A stretch of DNA of 62,680 nt from Nemertoderma westbladi. Taxonomy: Eukaryota > Xenacoelomorpha > Nemertodermatida > Nemertodermatidae. The notes beneath the pieces were generated by a model. That model was not told the DNA's origin. It saw nothing but the letters and a program-made list of their open reading frames with translations, and ran no database searches. Of this stretch, positions 32,925 to 43,236 are shown piece by piece. A program made the translations under genes and the position numbers. The stretch is taken from contig JAUCBJ010003208.1 in assembly GCA_032718475.1 (NCBI GenBank), positions 1-62,680 of the forward strand, in the 5' to 3' direction. Each line of letters starts with the position of its first letter. The first letter of the stretch is position 1.

Positions 32925-32985
32925 CTGAGTGTATTCCTAAGTAAATTTGGCGCTATATAAATTGTTATTATTATTATTAACAGAT
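32925..32985 (+). mobile_element. LINE/SINE 3' tail (GCGCTATATAAAT...(TTA)n)
   Basis: AGCGCCTGAGTGTATTCC, then GGCGCTATATAAATTGTTAT and (TTA)n. This is the hairpin-plus-microsatellite 3' end common to many animal LINE/SINE families. A second example is at 59530-59592. Confidence 0.65.
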
Positions 32986-33180
32986 ATAAGGATTATTTTA
33001 TATACACATAAGTAAAACTGAGAAATCTGGGCATCTAATGCAACATAAATTATTAAAATCCATTCAGAAAATGATTCCTAAAATAAATAACTGCTAGCAA
33101 AAATCATAAAGTAGGCCTCAACTGGTATTTCGGAATAAACAGTTTCCAGTCTTGGTATTAATTAATATTCTAGAAGTCCA

Positions 33181-33300
33181 TGGTCTAGCCGGGCAGATTC
33201 ATCTCGAGTAGTCGAGGATGAAATTATCTCCCGTGAGCGAGAGTAGTACAGGTCCGATTCCAACATCGTGCCACTTCGGTGGCCGTGTTTGTGTTACCTA
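33181..33300 (+). mobile_element. Possible tRNA-derived SINE
   Basis: A-box-like TGGTCTAGCCGG near 33181 and B-box-like GGTCCGATTCC at 33251. Spacing (about 65-70) is longer than in a tRNA, so a functional tRNA is excluded. Confidence 0.4.
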
Positions 33301-33984
33301 TTTCAAAAAAATTGTTTTATTCCAAAATTGTAACATTACTCAACGTCGTTAGTATTAACAGCGAGTTGTTATTTAGCACTTTACAACTTTAGAGGACATT
33401 ACAGCATTGTATTGGCCTGTACATTTAGTATTGTATTTGGTGTTATTGTTGACGTGGTAACCCATGACGGCGTTAAGTAATGTCCACTAAGGGGACATTA
33501 CTTATCGCCGCCATTGGATACCATGTAAACAATAGGTGGAAATTTGTCTGACAGCCAGATAGGCCTACTGCATTACCTACCGGTAGGCGGGGTATAGCTA
33601 TTAATAACCAGAAGGGTATAGCTATATTATTATAACATCTGAACATGGCTCCAAACACCACCATAAATATAAGCTAACTTATTTATAACATAATTTATGT
33701 CACTTTTACATTTATTTATACAGCAACTAATTTAATTTGTGCAGTTTCTATCACTTATAATGTATATGTACAATCATGTCGTAATGTTAAAAATTTCGGA
33801 ATAAAACTACATACATACTCTTGTTGCAAAGTACTTTACAGTGTTCTGATCGTCGTGGCTTTATTTTCACTCACTCACTAACGTTTGTTTGTGTAACAAA
33901 GCACTCGGATCATCACACTGTAAAGTGCTACTTTACACACAAGTATGTAAATAGTTATTTCTATAAATAATAATAAAATTTGAA

Positions 33985-34165
33985 AATTTGCTTGAAATTT
34001 GAAATAGAGATAGTTTCACGTAACTCCTCCTGGGTGGGTGAGTCAGATTAATTATTTTTGTTCTCTCTTTAGCTACAGTACAAACGTATAAAAAAGTGTC
34101 TCCCGCGATATTGCACCAGTTACACCGAAGTTGTTCTCCAATCTTACTTATAGTGATTTATTGCT
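33985..34165. repeat. Dispersed repeat shared with 55600-55775
   Basis: Both copies contain CTCCTGGGTGGGTGAGTCAG-like and AAAAAGTGTCTCCCGCGATA-like words, then TATTGCACNAGNTACACCG and ATAGTGATTTATTG, in the same order and orientation. Confidence 0.65.
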
Positions 34166-34496
34166 GTTGGTGTATTTACTGTGGTATTATGGGTAGTATA
34201 ATTTACTGTGGTTGTTGGTGGTACTGTATTTACTTTTATATTGTTATGGTGGCATTTATTGTGTAATTTTTGGTGTAATAGTGGTGGGTTTTGTGGCAGC
34301 GGGGTTCTTTTAGATATTCTTTCACGCAAGATGAATTTAACATCGGGTTATTAGTTCTATTTCACTTGTCAATTATTGAGTTAGAATCATTAACTGGTAA
34401 TGCATCACTAAACAATAATATTAGGAGCCAGAATACTATTATAGCAGCATTCGTTCATTGGTTAATCCTAATGCACACCCACACCCAAGGAGGCAG

Positions 34497-34509
34497 GTTG
34501 CTAGGTAAC
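34497..34509 (+). promoter_or_regulatory. X-box-like RFX site upstream of CEP135
   Basis: GTTGCTAGGTAAC is an imperfect palindrome fitting the RFX X-box pattern RYYNYY-N(1-3)-RRNRAC (half sites GTTGCT and GGTAAC, spacer A). It lies about 410 bp upstream of the CEP135 start codon, with an inverted CCAAT (ATTGG) at about 34458 nearby. RFX factors drive many ciliary and centriolar genes in animals. Regulation here is inferred from motif and position only. Confidence 0.5.
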
Positions 34510-34919
34510 ACATTAAACAACATATATATAGTATGTTGGAACTTTTCCTATTGTAGCAGCGGATAACAAATATGTAGCATTTTGTATTGTGATATATTAC
34601 ATATTGGTATTACAGGGATATTATATTTAAGCCAAGTCACCCCAGTATTCATTAGTTTTGGCAAATACTTTATCAATGGTTGTATGCTTAATGAATTAGC
34701 AATTTCGTGATTTGTAAAGTAGCCCGAGAAGCGGTTTCATTCGTACTTCCAGACTTCTGAACTCGTGTTATTAAATTTTAGTAATTAATAATTAGCTCAT
34801 CAATTTAGTACCGCAATTAATTAGTCTTCCATTAGACGGGTAAATTATTGCACCATATTTATATGCAGCCAATGCCGATAGAACGGAAGCCGTTTACATA
34901 ATCAAACTTAATAAAGACA

Positions 34920-36128
34920 ATGTCTTCCACTAGATCATATCAAAGTTTACGAAAACGCCTGGACCATTTAGGGTACAGCCAACCCCTAGACACCACGTCA
35001 GTGACCCTCGTAGATAAACTGCTCAGCGACTTGTGCCACACAACGGAGAGTTACAAAAAGACGAGACAGTCGGGACGACCTGGCGCCCGGAGTCCGGACA
35101 AATCGCGAAAACCGGACATTGTAAGTGGGAACGTGCGCAGCCGCAGTGCGGAACGATTAATGGACCATCTAAACTCGCAGATTATCTACCTACAGGATGA
35201 GAACCGGGAGTTACACGGGAGGTTACAGGATGCATTGAACATAAAGAACAGAGAGCGGAATAAGTCAGAGAATCTCACGCAGGAGAACGAGGAGTTGAAG
35301 TTGGAACTAAACGACGCCGATAGAGTCGCTACTACTATCCAGGTGGAGAAATCAGCCGCCTTTTATAAGCTGGAAGATGAGTTGAGAAATGCCTTGCTCG
35401 ATGTTGATAAGTTACGGAGGGAGTTGAAAAATTGCGAATTGGAGTTGGAACAGGGTTCCGCGGAGCGTAACAGATTAGTTCGGGAGAACGAGTCAGTCGC
35501 CGGCGAGCTGCGGGAACGCGAGAAGGATTTACTGGTGTCGGAGGACTTGGTGGATCGGATACAGGGGGATAAAAAACGGTTGGCGGGGCGTGTCGCCAAA
35601 CTGATGGAGAACGAGAAGGGGTTGGTGTTGGAGCTGGATCGGGTGAAACGACGGCGAGCGGTGCACGGAGGAGCGGGAAAGTCGCCGTCGCGAGTCGGGG
35701 AGTTTGTGAAGACCGTGGAAGAGGAGCGAGACTACTACAGACGGGAGGTGGAGGCCCTCCAGCGGATTATAAAGGAACGCGGCTCCGTAAAGGTTCCTGT
35801 TGACAGACGCAGTCGTAGTCCCTTAAAGTCCAGTCTAAAACGCGCGGGAAGTCCGACTAGGGAAGTCAAAGGAAGTCCGGTTCGGGAGAGTAAAGCCTCG
35901 GTCGGACAACTACAAACTATACTGAAGGTTGTGGAAGAGGAACGGGATTATTATAAGCGGGAGTTCGTAAAGAATAAAGCAGTTAATGAGACTCGCAATA
36001 AATCTCCGACAAGGAGGTCGTATTCACCGGTACGACGGTCCGTAGTAGAGGATAACGAGTTACACAGAGTTCGTAGAGAGAGGGACGAAGCCCAGTCCTG
36101 CTTGGATAAATACCAGCGGCAATTACAG
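34920..36128 (+). CDS. CEP135: CEP135 centriolar coiled-coil protein, exon 1 (residues 1-403)
   Basis: The ATG at 34920 opens MSSTRSYQSLRKRLDHLGYS, then the LVDKLLSDLCHTTES block. This is the conserved N-terminus of CEP135, which builds the centriole cartwheel/pinhead and binds microtubules and SAS-6/CPAP partners. Coiled coil follows (RLMDHLNSQIIYLQDENREL onward), matching vertebrate CEP135 well downstream of its N-terminus. A block of roughly 200 residues present in the human protein is therefore missing here, with no intron at the junction. Later comes the family motif SPSRVGEFVKTVEEERDYYR, and a second, shorter EEERDYYKRE copy about 90 residues on. The exon ends CAG|GTGAGT in phase 0. With exon 2 the protein has 1,045 residues; human CEP135 has about 1,140. 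The ORF merely read through the donor stops at 36158, so splicing is required. Confidence 0.95.
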
Positions 36129-36661
36129 GTGAGTTTGGCAAATACCAGGGTAATGTAGGCAAATACCAGAGTCTATTACAGCAATTTGGTGAGTTCAGTT
36201 CATATGGAATACTACAGGCAATTAATTACCTGTAAGTCGAACAATTCCGGGCAGAGTTACTAGCGAGTTTAGTGAATACCAGAGAAAATTACACGTGAGT
36301 TGGGCAAATATCAGAGCCCAGAGGCAATTACATCTAAATTAGGCAAATATATACCTGAGGCAATTACAGGTGAGCTGGGCAAATATCAGGTAAATTGGGC
36401 ATATGCCAGAGCTAAATAATAATTTACCAAAAAATAGCTAAATAACTATTCTAGAATACAATAAAAAAACAATATAATTATATCTATTTACGTCTTAAAA
36501 TCATTAAATATATGCCTTTGAATTTTGATAATATGCAATTTTTGGTGAAATTTAAAACAGTTTTCATATTCAGAAACATTTTCCCTAATTTGAGAATTTA
36601 ACATTGAGGCGGGATATTACTTCGCTGAGATGGGATTTGCATCCAGTTTCCCCCTGAAATG

Positions 36662-36697
36662 GGATTTGCGTCCAGACCCCCCCCCCCCCCCCCCCCT
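36662..36697. repeat. Poly-C tract in CEP135 intron
   Basis: About 19 consecutive C near 36678, next to two copies of GAAATGGGATTTGCNTCCAG. Confidence 0.8.
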
Positions 36698-36752
36698 GTC
36701 TCGGCTTGTTGCAGCTAGATAGCGAAAATTTAAAAAATCCGACCAAGCCAGT

Positions 36753-36919
36753 AGTAAGAAACAGGGTCGAACTGTTATCTAGTAAGAAACAGGGTCGAAC
36801 TGTTATCTAGTAAGAAACAGGGTCGAACTGTTATCTAGTAAGAAACAGGGTCGAACTGTTATCTAGTAAGAAACAGGGTCGAACTGTTATCTAGTAAGAA
36901 ACAGGGTCGAACTGTTATC
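36753..36919. repeat. 28-bp tandem repeat x 6
   Basis: Six practically identical units AGTAAGAAACAGGGTCGAAC + TGTTATCT inside the CEP135 intron; a very recent expansion. Confidence 0.97.
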
Positions 36920-37389
36920 ATACCAAATTTCGTAGCATTTAATGGAAATTTTAAAAAATTAGGTGCTGTTAAATAATTATGAAATACTTGGGAAAAAAAT
37001 GTGGAACTTTTTTTCACTATTCTCGAGGTATTTTGTTCACTGAGTTCCAGCGAGGTTAATAATTCGAGATAATATTGAAAAAAAATGTTATAAAAAATGT
37101 TTTACTATATTGCTTCCATAGTAACGATTCAAATTATTGTACTCATCAACTCCTGATGATGCCATTACTCAATGTTAAAATATTTTAGTGTTCTCGAATA
37201 TTGATTACGTAACTAGAAAGCCGCTTAATTACGTAAACCAATATTGGTTATATTGAATTCCATTTTAGAGTACGCCGGCCAGACACTAAAGTCGCAATAA
37301 CTTTTCAACTTTTGAGTGTGGGCATGGATTTTGCTCAAATTACTTTCAAACCTTTTCATGTCGATGCTCTTTCAAGTTCAACACACAAT

Positions 37390-38110
37390 TAAGAAATTCT
37401 ACCAAAAACTTTTCATTTCACCTTATTCGCCGGGAATAAAAGAACAATCAATGCAATACTATGAGTGACTTTTTTCCCTAGGGAAAAACTCATTTTTCTC
37501 CCGATTATGGAGTATTCTGGAGTGAAAAAGTATCAATTTGTAATATAAAAAAATGTACGTATTTTTCCCATGTATTGTAATACAGTACGTAATTTTATTC
37601 TTAGATTGGTACTTTTTTATTGCTTAATGTAATAAAATTAAGAAATTCCACCAAAAATATTTTATTTTATTTTATTCGCCGGGAATAAAAGAAAAATCAA
37701 TGTAATCCTATTAGTGACTTTTTCCCTAGGGAAAAAAGTACTCATTTTTTCCCGATTATGGAGTATTTTCGAGTGAAAAAGTAACAATTTAATAATAAAA
37801 AAATGTACTTTTTTCCCTTGTATTGTAATATAGTACGTAATTTTATTCTTAAATTGGTACTTTTTTATTGCTTAATGTAATAAAATTAAGAAATTCCACC
37901 AAAAATATTTTATTTTATTTTATTCGCCGGGAATAAAAGAAAAATCAATGTAATCCTATTAGTGACTTTTTCCCTAGGGAAAAAAGTACTCATTTTTTCC
38001 CGATTATGGAGTATTTTCGAGTGAAAAAGTAACAATTTAATAATAAAAAAATGTACTTTTTTCCCTTGTATTGTAATATAGTACGTAATTTTATTCTTAA
38101 ATTGGTACTT
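37390..38110. repeat. About 240-bp tandem repeat (TTTCCCTAGGGAAA family), three copies
   Basis: Units start near 37390, 37640 and 37880, the last two almost identical. Each contains TTCGCCGGGAATAAAAG, TTTTTCCCTAGGGAAAAAAG and TTTTCCCGATTATGGAGTAT. Diverged single copies lie at about 38440-38570, 55905-55995, 59695-59800 and 61640-61710. Confidence 0.85.
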
Positions 38111-38720
38111 TTTTGTTGCTAAATTCTTTAATAAAAGATAGAACAAATTGTATTGTTTGTATTACAATGGAAATTTAACTCATGCGGCCTTACTCAATGT
38201 TAAATAATTTAGTGTTCTCGAATATTTATTACGTAACTAAAGAGCCGCTTAACTACATAAAACAATATGGATATTGAGTTCCGTTTGGAGTACGCCTTGT
38301 AGACACTAAAAGTTGCAATCACCTTTGAGTGTGTGAATGGATTTTGGGATTTTGCTCAAATTACGTGCGAACCTTTTCTATTTCGACGCTCTTTAACACA
38401 TGTAATAATATTTAAGGGATTCCCCAAAAAATGTTTTCGCACTTTCTTCTTTTACTTTTTGCGCCGGGAAGAAAAGTAAAATCAATGCAATCCTATGGGA
38501 TACTTTTCCCCGTGGAAAATGTACTCCGTTTTTCTCCCGATTTTGGGTATATATTCCAGCGAAAAAGTAATAATTTAAGAATTAGATATGTTATACTGTA
38601 TTAAGGGTCATGGTGAATAATATTGTTCAGAATAATGAATTATAAATATACAATATTATATTATATAATAACATACCAACTATTGTACAGCAGTACAGGG
38701 ATTATTTTATACGATTTCAG

Positions 38721-40649
38721 GAATCCCAAACGAATCTCAAGGTAATAACTAACGACCGCGACAGAATAGAATCTCTTTACGAGCAAATCAATGAAGAGAT
38801 GCAGGACCTTCGTCGCGAGACCATGAAGAACGCCAAGTCAGCGCGCGCCTCATTGGCTGCCCAGTCTATACTCCACAGACTCGAGTCGGAGAAAGAGGCA
38901 GCATTAACTGACCTCCGACAGACGACCACAGAGAGAGACGCCTTGAAGGATCGTTTGAAACACGCGACGCAACAGCAGCTGACAGACCGAGCGCGGCTGG
39001 AGCAGAAAGTACAGGACTTAGAGACGCATCTGGGACCATTAGAGACAGAAAGGAATCAGCTGATAGACCGGATATCGGCGTTGAGAGAAGCGAATGTTAA
39101 TCAGGAAGATAAGATAAAGAACCAAGCGATAAAGCTACTGGAAGCACAAGAGTTGGTTGAGGATACCTTGAGTAAACTTAAGCAACTCCAGGTACTAAAC
39201 GAGCAGGCAGAAAGGAGCCTGGATGAGACACAACATCGGTTGAATAAACGGCAAGGGGAGCTGGCTGGAAGTGAGGAGCGGTGTCTGAGACTAGAGGAGA
39301 AAGTTCGTGAGTTACAGAGTCGAGGGGAGTCATTGAAGGAGGATGTGAGGCAGTTGAGAGGAGTTGTGGCGGTTCTGGATAGGGAGAAGGATAAGTTGCA
39401 ATCAGAGGTGGACATAAAAAGCGAGAGGTTGGTTGCAGCTAACGATGAGATTCAGTTGAAAGATAGACGTCTCCATGACTACCAGGCAGCGATGGGAGAC
39501 GTTGAGTTGGCGTTGGATAAATCGCGGGAGGATTTGGACGCGCAGGAACGGGAGATGCGGTCATTGCGTCGGCAACTGGACGCGACTGCGGACGAGTTGA
39601 ATGAAACGTCGCGACTACGGGAGGTGTCGATGCGAGAGAACAAACGATTCCAGGAGGATCTCGGGGAGATGACGAGGGAGTATCAGAGGGTTAATAACAG
39701 CCTGCAGGAGTCGCAGATGGAGCGGGAGCGGCTCCAAGGACAGATTGAGGATTACATCGCCGAGGTCTCCCGCCAGGAGGCCGCGCTGGGGTCGTTGGAG
39801 CAGGATTCCTCGGAGCTGCTGGCCCAGTACCGGTCCATGGCGTCGGAGGCAGCCCGTTGGGAGGCCGAGGCCCAGACGGGGGCCACCGAGACCTCCAACC
39901 TCCGCGTCGAGTTGCTGGGCAAGGAGAGCGAACGCCGGAGGTTGGAAGGGGAACTCCAGGCAATGGAGCGGCAGTCTGTGGAGCAGCAGAGTGTGGAGCG
40001 GTCGCTGGGGAACCAGGTTGAGTCGCTGACCGAGACAATACATCGGATGGAAGAGGAGGTGCGGAGATTAGAGGAAGATCGGAACGGGTTGATGTCGGAC
40101 CTCGGAGCGGTGCGAGAACTCTGCGTGAAACTGGACAGCGCGAAGGAGACGGTTAACCGACAGCTAACCAACAAAAACATCGATTACGATCAGGTTAATA
40201 ATCAGTTGGAGGATAGCGGTCAAGAGATTGAGGTTCTAAAGAAACAGATCAGCTCAGAAAGACAAACGGTAAAGAATCTTGAGGAGTTGTTATCAGCGAA
40301 CAGAGAAAAGGACTTCGAGAATCAGTTGGCGACGCAAGAGATGGAAAGTGAGTTGCAGCTACTGAGAGAGAGGGTGTGTCTCAGCGACGGAAAGAATCAG
40401 AGTCAAGCTAGAGAGATCCAGGCGTTGAGGTCACGAGCGCAAACCGGGGAATCCGAGACAGAGCGGTTGAAACGGCAGGTTGCTAACGAGCGCTACGAGA
40501 AGGAACGAGTGTCCCAGGAGTTGCGACGCCAGACGAGGTTGGTCGCCTCCGGGGACCGACTTACCACCTCGGTAACCTCCGGGGATCGTCTAACCTCATC
40601 CCTCGAGTACACAGATACTGGGTTACATAACAGTAGCGCCGATATCTAA
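38721..40649 (+). CDS. CEP135: CEP135 centriolar coiled-coil protein, exon 2 (residues 404-1045)
   Basis: The exon starts right after GATTTCAG with ESQTNLKVITNDRDRIESLY. Joined to the exon 1 end (DKYQRQLQ) this reproduces the family block 'xxYxxxLQxxQxNVKxLTxERDxLxxLYxxA'. The conserved C-terminal half of the CEP135/TSGA10 family follows: AQSILHRLESEKEAALTDLR, RSLRRQLDATADELNE, RELCVKLDSAKETVNRQLTN, SERQTVKNLEELLSANREKD, RLKRQVANERYEKERVSQEL. It is almost entirely heptad coiled coil, cytoplasmic and centriolar. The CEP135-type N-terminus in exon 1 separates it from TSGA10. Stop TAA at 40647-40649. GC content and codon use here are visibly higher than in the flanks. A two-exon structure is remarkably simple for this family. 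Confidence 0.95.
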   Translation, partial: ESQTNLKVITNDRDRIESLYEQINEEMQDLRRETMKNAKSARASLAAQSILHRLESEKEAALTDLRQTTTERDALKDRLKHATQQQLTDRARLEQKVQDLETHLGPLETERNQLIDRISALREANVNQEDKIKNQAIKLLEAQELVEDTLSKLKQLQVLNEQAERSLDETQHRLNKRQGELAGSEERCLRLEEKVRELQSRGESLKEDVRQLRGVVAVLDREKDKLQSEVDIKSERLVAANDEIQLKDRRLHDYQAAMGDVELALDKSREDLDAQEREMRSLRRQLDATADELNETSRLREVSMRENKRFQEDLGEMTREYQRVNNSLQESQMERERLQGQIEDYIAEVSRQEAALGSLEQDSSELLAQYRSMASEAARWEAEAQTGATETSNLRVELLGKESERRRLEGELQAMERQSVEQQSVERSLGNQVESLTETIHRMEEEVRRLEEDRNGLMSDLGAVRELCVKLDSAKETVNRQLTNKNIDYDQVNNQLEDSGQEIEVLKKQISSERQTVKNLEELLSANREKDFENQLATQEMESELQLLRERVCLSDGKNQSQAREIQALRSRAQTGESETERLKRQVANERYEKERVSQELRRQTRLVASGDRLTTSVTSGDRLTSSLEYTDTGLHNSSADI

Positions 40650-41540
40650 GTGGAACTCATTGCCAGCAAAAGGAGCCACTAGATGGGAAACTTATAATTA
40701 AATTTAAAATTAGTGTATTATTCATTTTCCTCCCAATATCGAATGCGGAGCCCTAAATGGGACATGGGAGATAACAAATTGATGTTACAACTTAATTAAG
40801 TTAGAGATAAAATGGTTTATTGTTTCTTCACATGTCTCTAGGAGCTCCGTAATCTAAGTTGTCCGATATAATAAACTATTGTAAGTTGTAAAATTATGTG
40901 ACAAGTAAGAATACAACACATAATTTACGTGTCCCTTTAAGACTATAGTAATTAAATATAAGTTATCTTTTATATTATAGTAGTTCAGTATATTACTAGT
41001 ATTATTATTATACTCAATTACATATGCCCTTAGTTTATTTATTATTGTTACGTTTATGGTTACAACTGTGGTTACAATTTTGTGCCGTTATAATCATATT
41101 TTGGTTTAACATCAAGATATTATAACGTAGTTTTTTTTATAATTTGTAAATAGAAGCTCCTGATTTATTTGTTTTTTTTTATACGGCTATGTTTGTATGA
41201 CACCCACATCAAGACATGTATTTAATATGTGGTATATTTTTAAATCAATCTATTAGAAATTAATTACATATTGTGACATCAATTAATTGCATCATATCAT
41301 ACATTGGATTTCAGATTATTTCTATGCCTGGTACTGTTGTTTCTAAAAACTGTTAAAACCATCCAATCAATATGGGATGGCTAAGTGTTTATTTTGTAAA
41401 TTATTAGATAATTATATTATTTTCATTACTTTAAATGGTTTAGTATATTGTATAATGTAAAAAGTTGATATAGACCAATATTAATTTATATATGAGATAC
41501 TTTATCTCATTGCGGAAGTTTATTTTCTTCTGAAACAAGC
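40650..41540 (+). other. CEP135 3' UTR and downstream AT-rich flank
   Basis: A canonical AATAAA at 40870-40875, about 220 bases after the stop, is the most likely poly(A) signal. Beyond it, AT-rich sequence without features. Confidence 0.5.
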
Positions 41541-41900
41541 GGCAGGGTATCTCAATTGGTTGAGCGCCTGGCTTGCAATCTATTGGTTGTAGGTTCGAGT
41601 CCCGCCAGAGTCCACCCATCCTTTGCATCCAGTGCCCACCCCTATCCTCGGCTAGCAGCTATTGGAAGAGGAGTAGGGTCAGATTCGGCCAACTTCTTGC
41701 TTGCTTCTGTTCCACACCATTATTTCAATACAAGCAGACGAGAATTGTTGGGGATTCTATCGGATACAATCTGTGGGTTGGACCTGCATCGGCCCAAACC
41801 TCGGCGTGAACAGTGTACGCGGACGTGGACAGGCATGGAATATAATAAAACAGGACCTAAATCTCACAGAAACAAACTAAGAATAACATAATCAGTTTAG
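41541..41900 (+). mobile_element. tRNA-derived SINE that contains the progenitor of the 36-bp minisatellite
   Basis: A box TATCTCAATTGG (41548-41559) and B box GGTTCGAGTCC (41592-41602) lie 44 bases apart, as in a tRNA. The acceptor and anticodon stems do not pair, so this is a SINE head. Positions 41634-41677 (GCCCACCCCTATCCTCGGCT, AGCAGCTA, then GGAGTAG) equal one complement-strand unit of the 28613-32702 minisatellite, apart from an 8-bp TTGGAAGA insert. The next 50-60 bp also match the left flank of that array. The 3' end of the SINE is uncertain. Confidence 0.7.
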
Positions 41901-42080
41901 GTAAATGAGATGATAGTTTGCTAAGCTGCGCCTAACGTAAATTATAATAATCAGTGATACATTATGTTTCGTTTCAGCGGGCGGGAGTGACGAACTATAC
42001 AACCATTAAACTATGAAAGATTGAAATAAAATTGAAATGAAATATTTTTGATTTACACCGGTTTTTTGGTGTTTACTATT
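41901..42080. other. Short intergenic stretch, no gene seen
   Basis: AT-rich, no ORF. Confidence 0.35.
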
Positions 42081-42084
42081 AGAA

Positions 42085-42690
42085 GGAATTCATATAAATA
42101 AATTTAGAAATTACAAACTTGTTTTTTTCGCCGGGTGCCAATTTTGGTGCCAGCACCAAATTTTGAAATATGTCAATTTTGTAAATTGATTTTTTGAACC
42201 TGTTTTTTGCGCAATTGGGGTTTTTTAGAGTTCTGGTTTCAATGGAATATATACGAGTTGCACCCGGCGTATCAAACTTGTATTTTTCGACGGTGGGTGC
42301 AAAATTTGGTGCCAGCACGAAATTTTGAAAATTCATTCAATAGTTCAATTGCTTGTGACAACATTTTTCTCCCGTTTTAGAGGTTTATGGCGTTTCTGGA
42401 ATGATGCGTTAATTATGCGTTATTGCGTTTATGGAATAAATAATTATCTAACTAGACATCTCAAACTTGTATTTTTCAGAAGTGGGTGCTAAATTTGGTG
42501 CTAGCACCAAGTTTTGAAAACTCTTAAATATATCAATTGATTGTGTCACCTTGTTTCTTGCGTTATACGGGTTTGTGATGGTTCTGAATTCAATGGAATA
42601 AGTAAAATTTGCATAAGAGTTTTCAAACTTGTATTTTTCGCCGGTGGGTAAAATTGTTGTTCCAGCAACAAATTTTTGAAAATAAGTGTT
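42085..42690. repeat. Imperfect tandem repeat, 4 copies of about 150-190 bp
   Basis: Each copy has CAAACTTGTNTTTTTCGNCG, then GGTGCNAANTTTGGTGCCAG and CACCAAATTTTGAAAA. Copies start near 42115, 42267, 42462 and 42626. Divergence between copies indicates age. Confidence 0.75.
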
Positions 42691-43180
42691 TGTGCTTTTA
42701 GACCTTTAACAGTTTAACCTGCTAATTTAAGTGTCTTATGAGTTGATAATCGCCCGTACTAATTGACATCAGTTGAAGCCAGTCTAGCGCGGCGTATGAC
42801 CCACGGTGTGGGAGACTGGATTCGGGTTCCCTAGGAAGTTATTGCGGTGTAAGCTACTTTGTATTATTCGATTGATCGCTACTATATAATCTCCGACAAC
42901 TATATTTACTTTCGGGGAAATATTAACAGTTCCTTTGGGGCGTGGCGCTTTAAGTATCGTGCAGAGTTATGACTGACACTAATTACAACTAGTGGCAATG
43001 AGATAACGCAAATGGGGCATTCTTTAGGAATGCTTTATTAACCTTCACACTCAATTTCTGTACTAATATTGACACTAACGCACACTGATTTGCCGACTGT
43101 CACCGATTGTGGGGCGAGCCACGAAGTTGGCGGAGCCTTAGCGAATTGACACTGTTAGGGGGTGGGTCAATTTATGCAAA
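42690..43180. other. Intergenic, no gene seen
   Basis: Contains GTGGGGCGAGCCACGAAGTT near 43112, a dispersed word also seen near 46905 and 1313. Nothing else recognised. Confidence 0.35.
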
Positions 43181-43182
43181 TA

Positions 43183-43236
43183 GTTGTCGTCGTCGTCGTC
43201 GTCGTCGTTGTCGTCGTCGTCGTTGTCGTCGTCGTT
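43183..43236. repeat. (GTC)n microsatellite
   Basis: About 18 GTC/GTT triplets, directly before the 147-bp-spaced repeat array. Confidence 0.95.

Larger units (their letters stand above)
32703..33984. other. Intergenic, SINE remains, no gene seen
   Basis: A LINE/SINE-type 3' tail at 32925-32985 and a tRNA-like SINE head at 33181-33265. The rest shows no coding signal. Confidence 0.4.
36129..38720 (+). other. CEP135 intron (2,592 bp)
   Basis: GTGAGT donor at 36129, GATTTCAG acceptor ending 38720, phase 0. The first 300 bp contain degenerate copies of the exon end plus donor. Then follow the 28-bp array (36753-36919) and several copies of the TTTCCCTAGGGAAA element (about 37390-38110, 38440-38570). 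Confidence 0.93.

Noticed and set aside
41541-41613. tRNA gene (TGC anticodon-like)
   Set aside because: A and B boxes are good, but the anticodon stem and acceptor stem do not pair and the sequence continues as a SINE body.
42778-42840. tRNA-like SINE head (GTCTAGCGCGG ... GATTCGGGTTCC)
   Set aside because: The B box departs at two or more positions and no SINE body was recognised.
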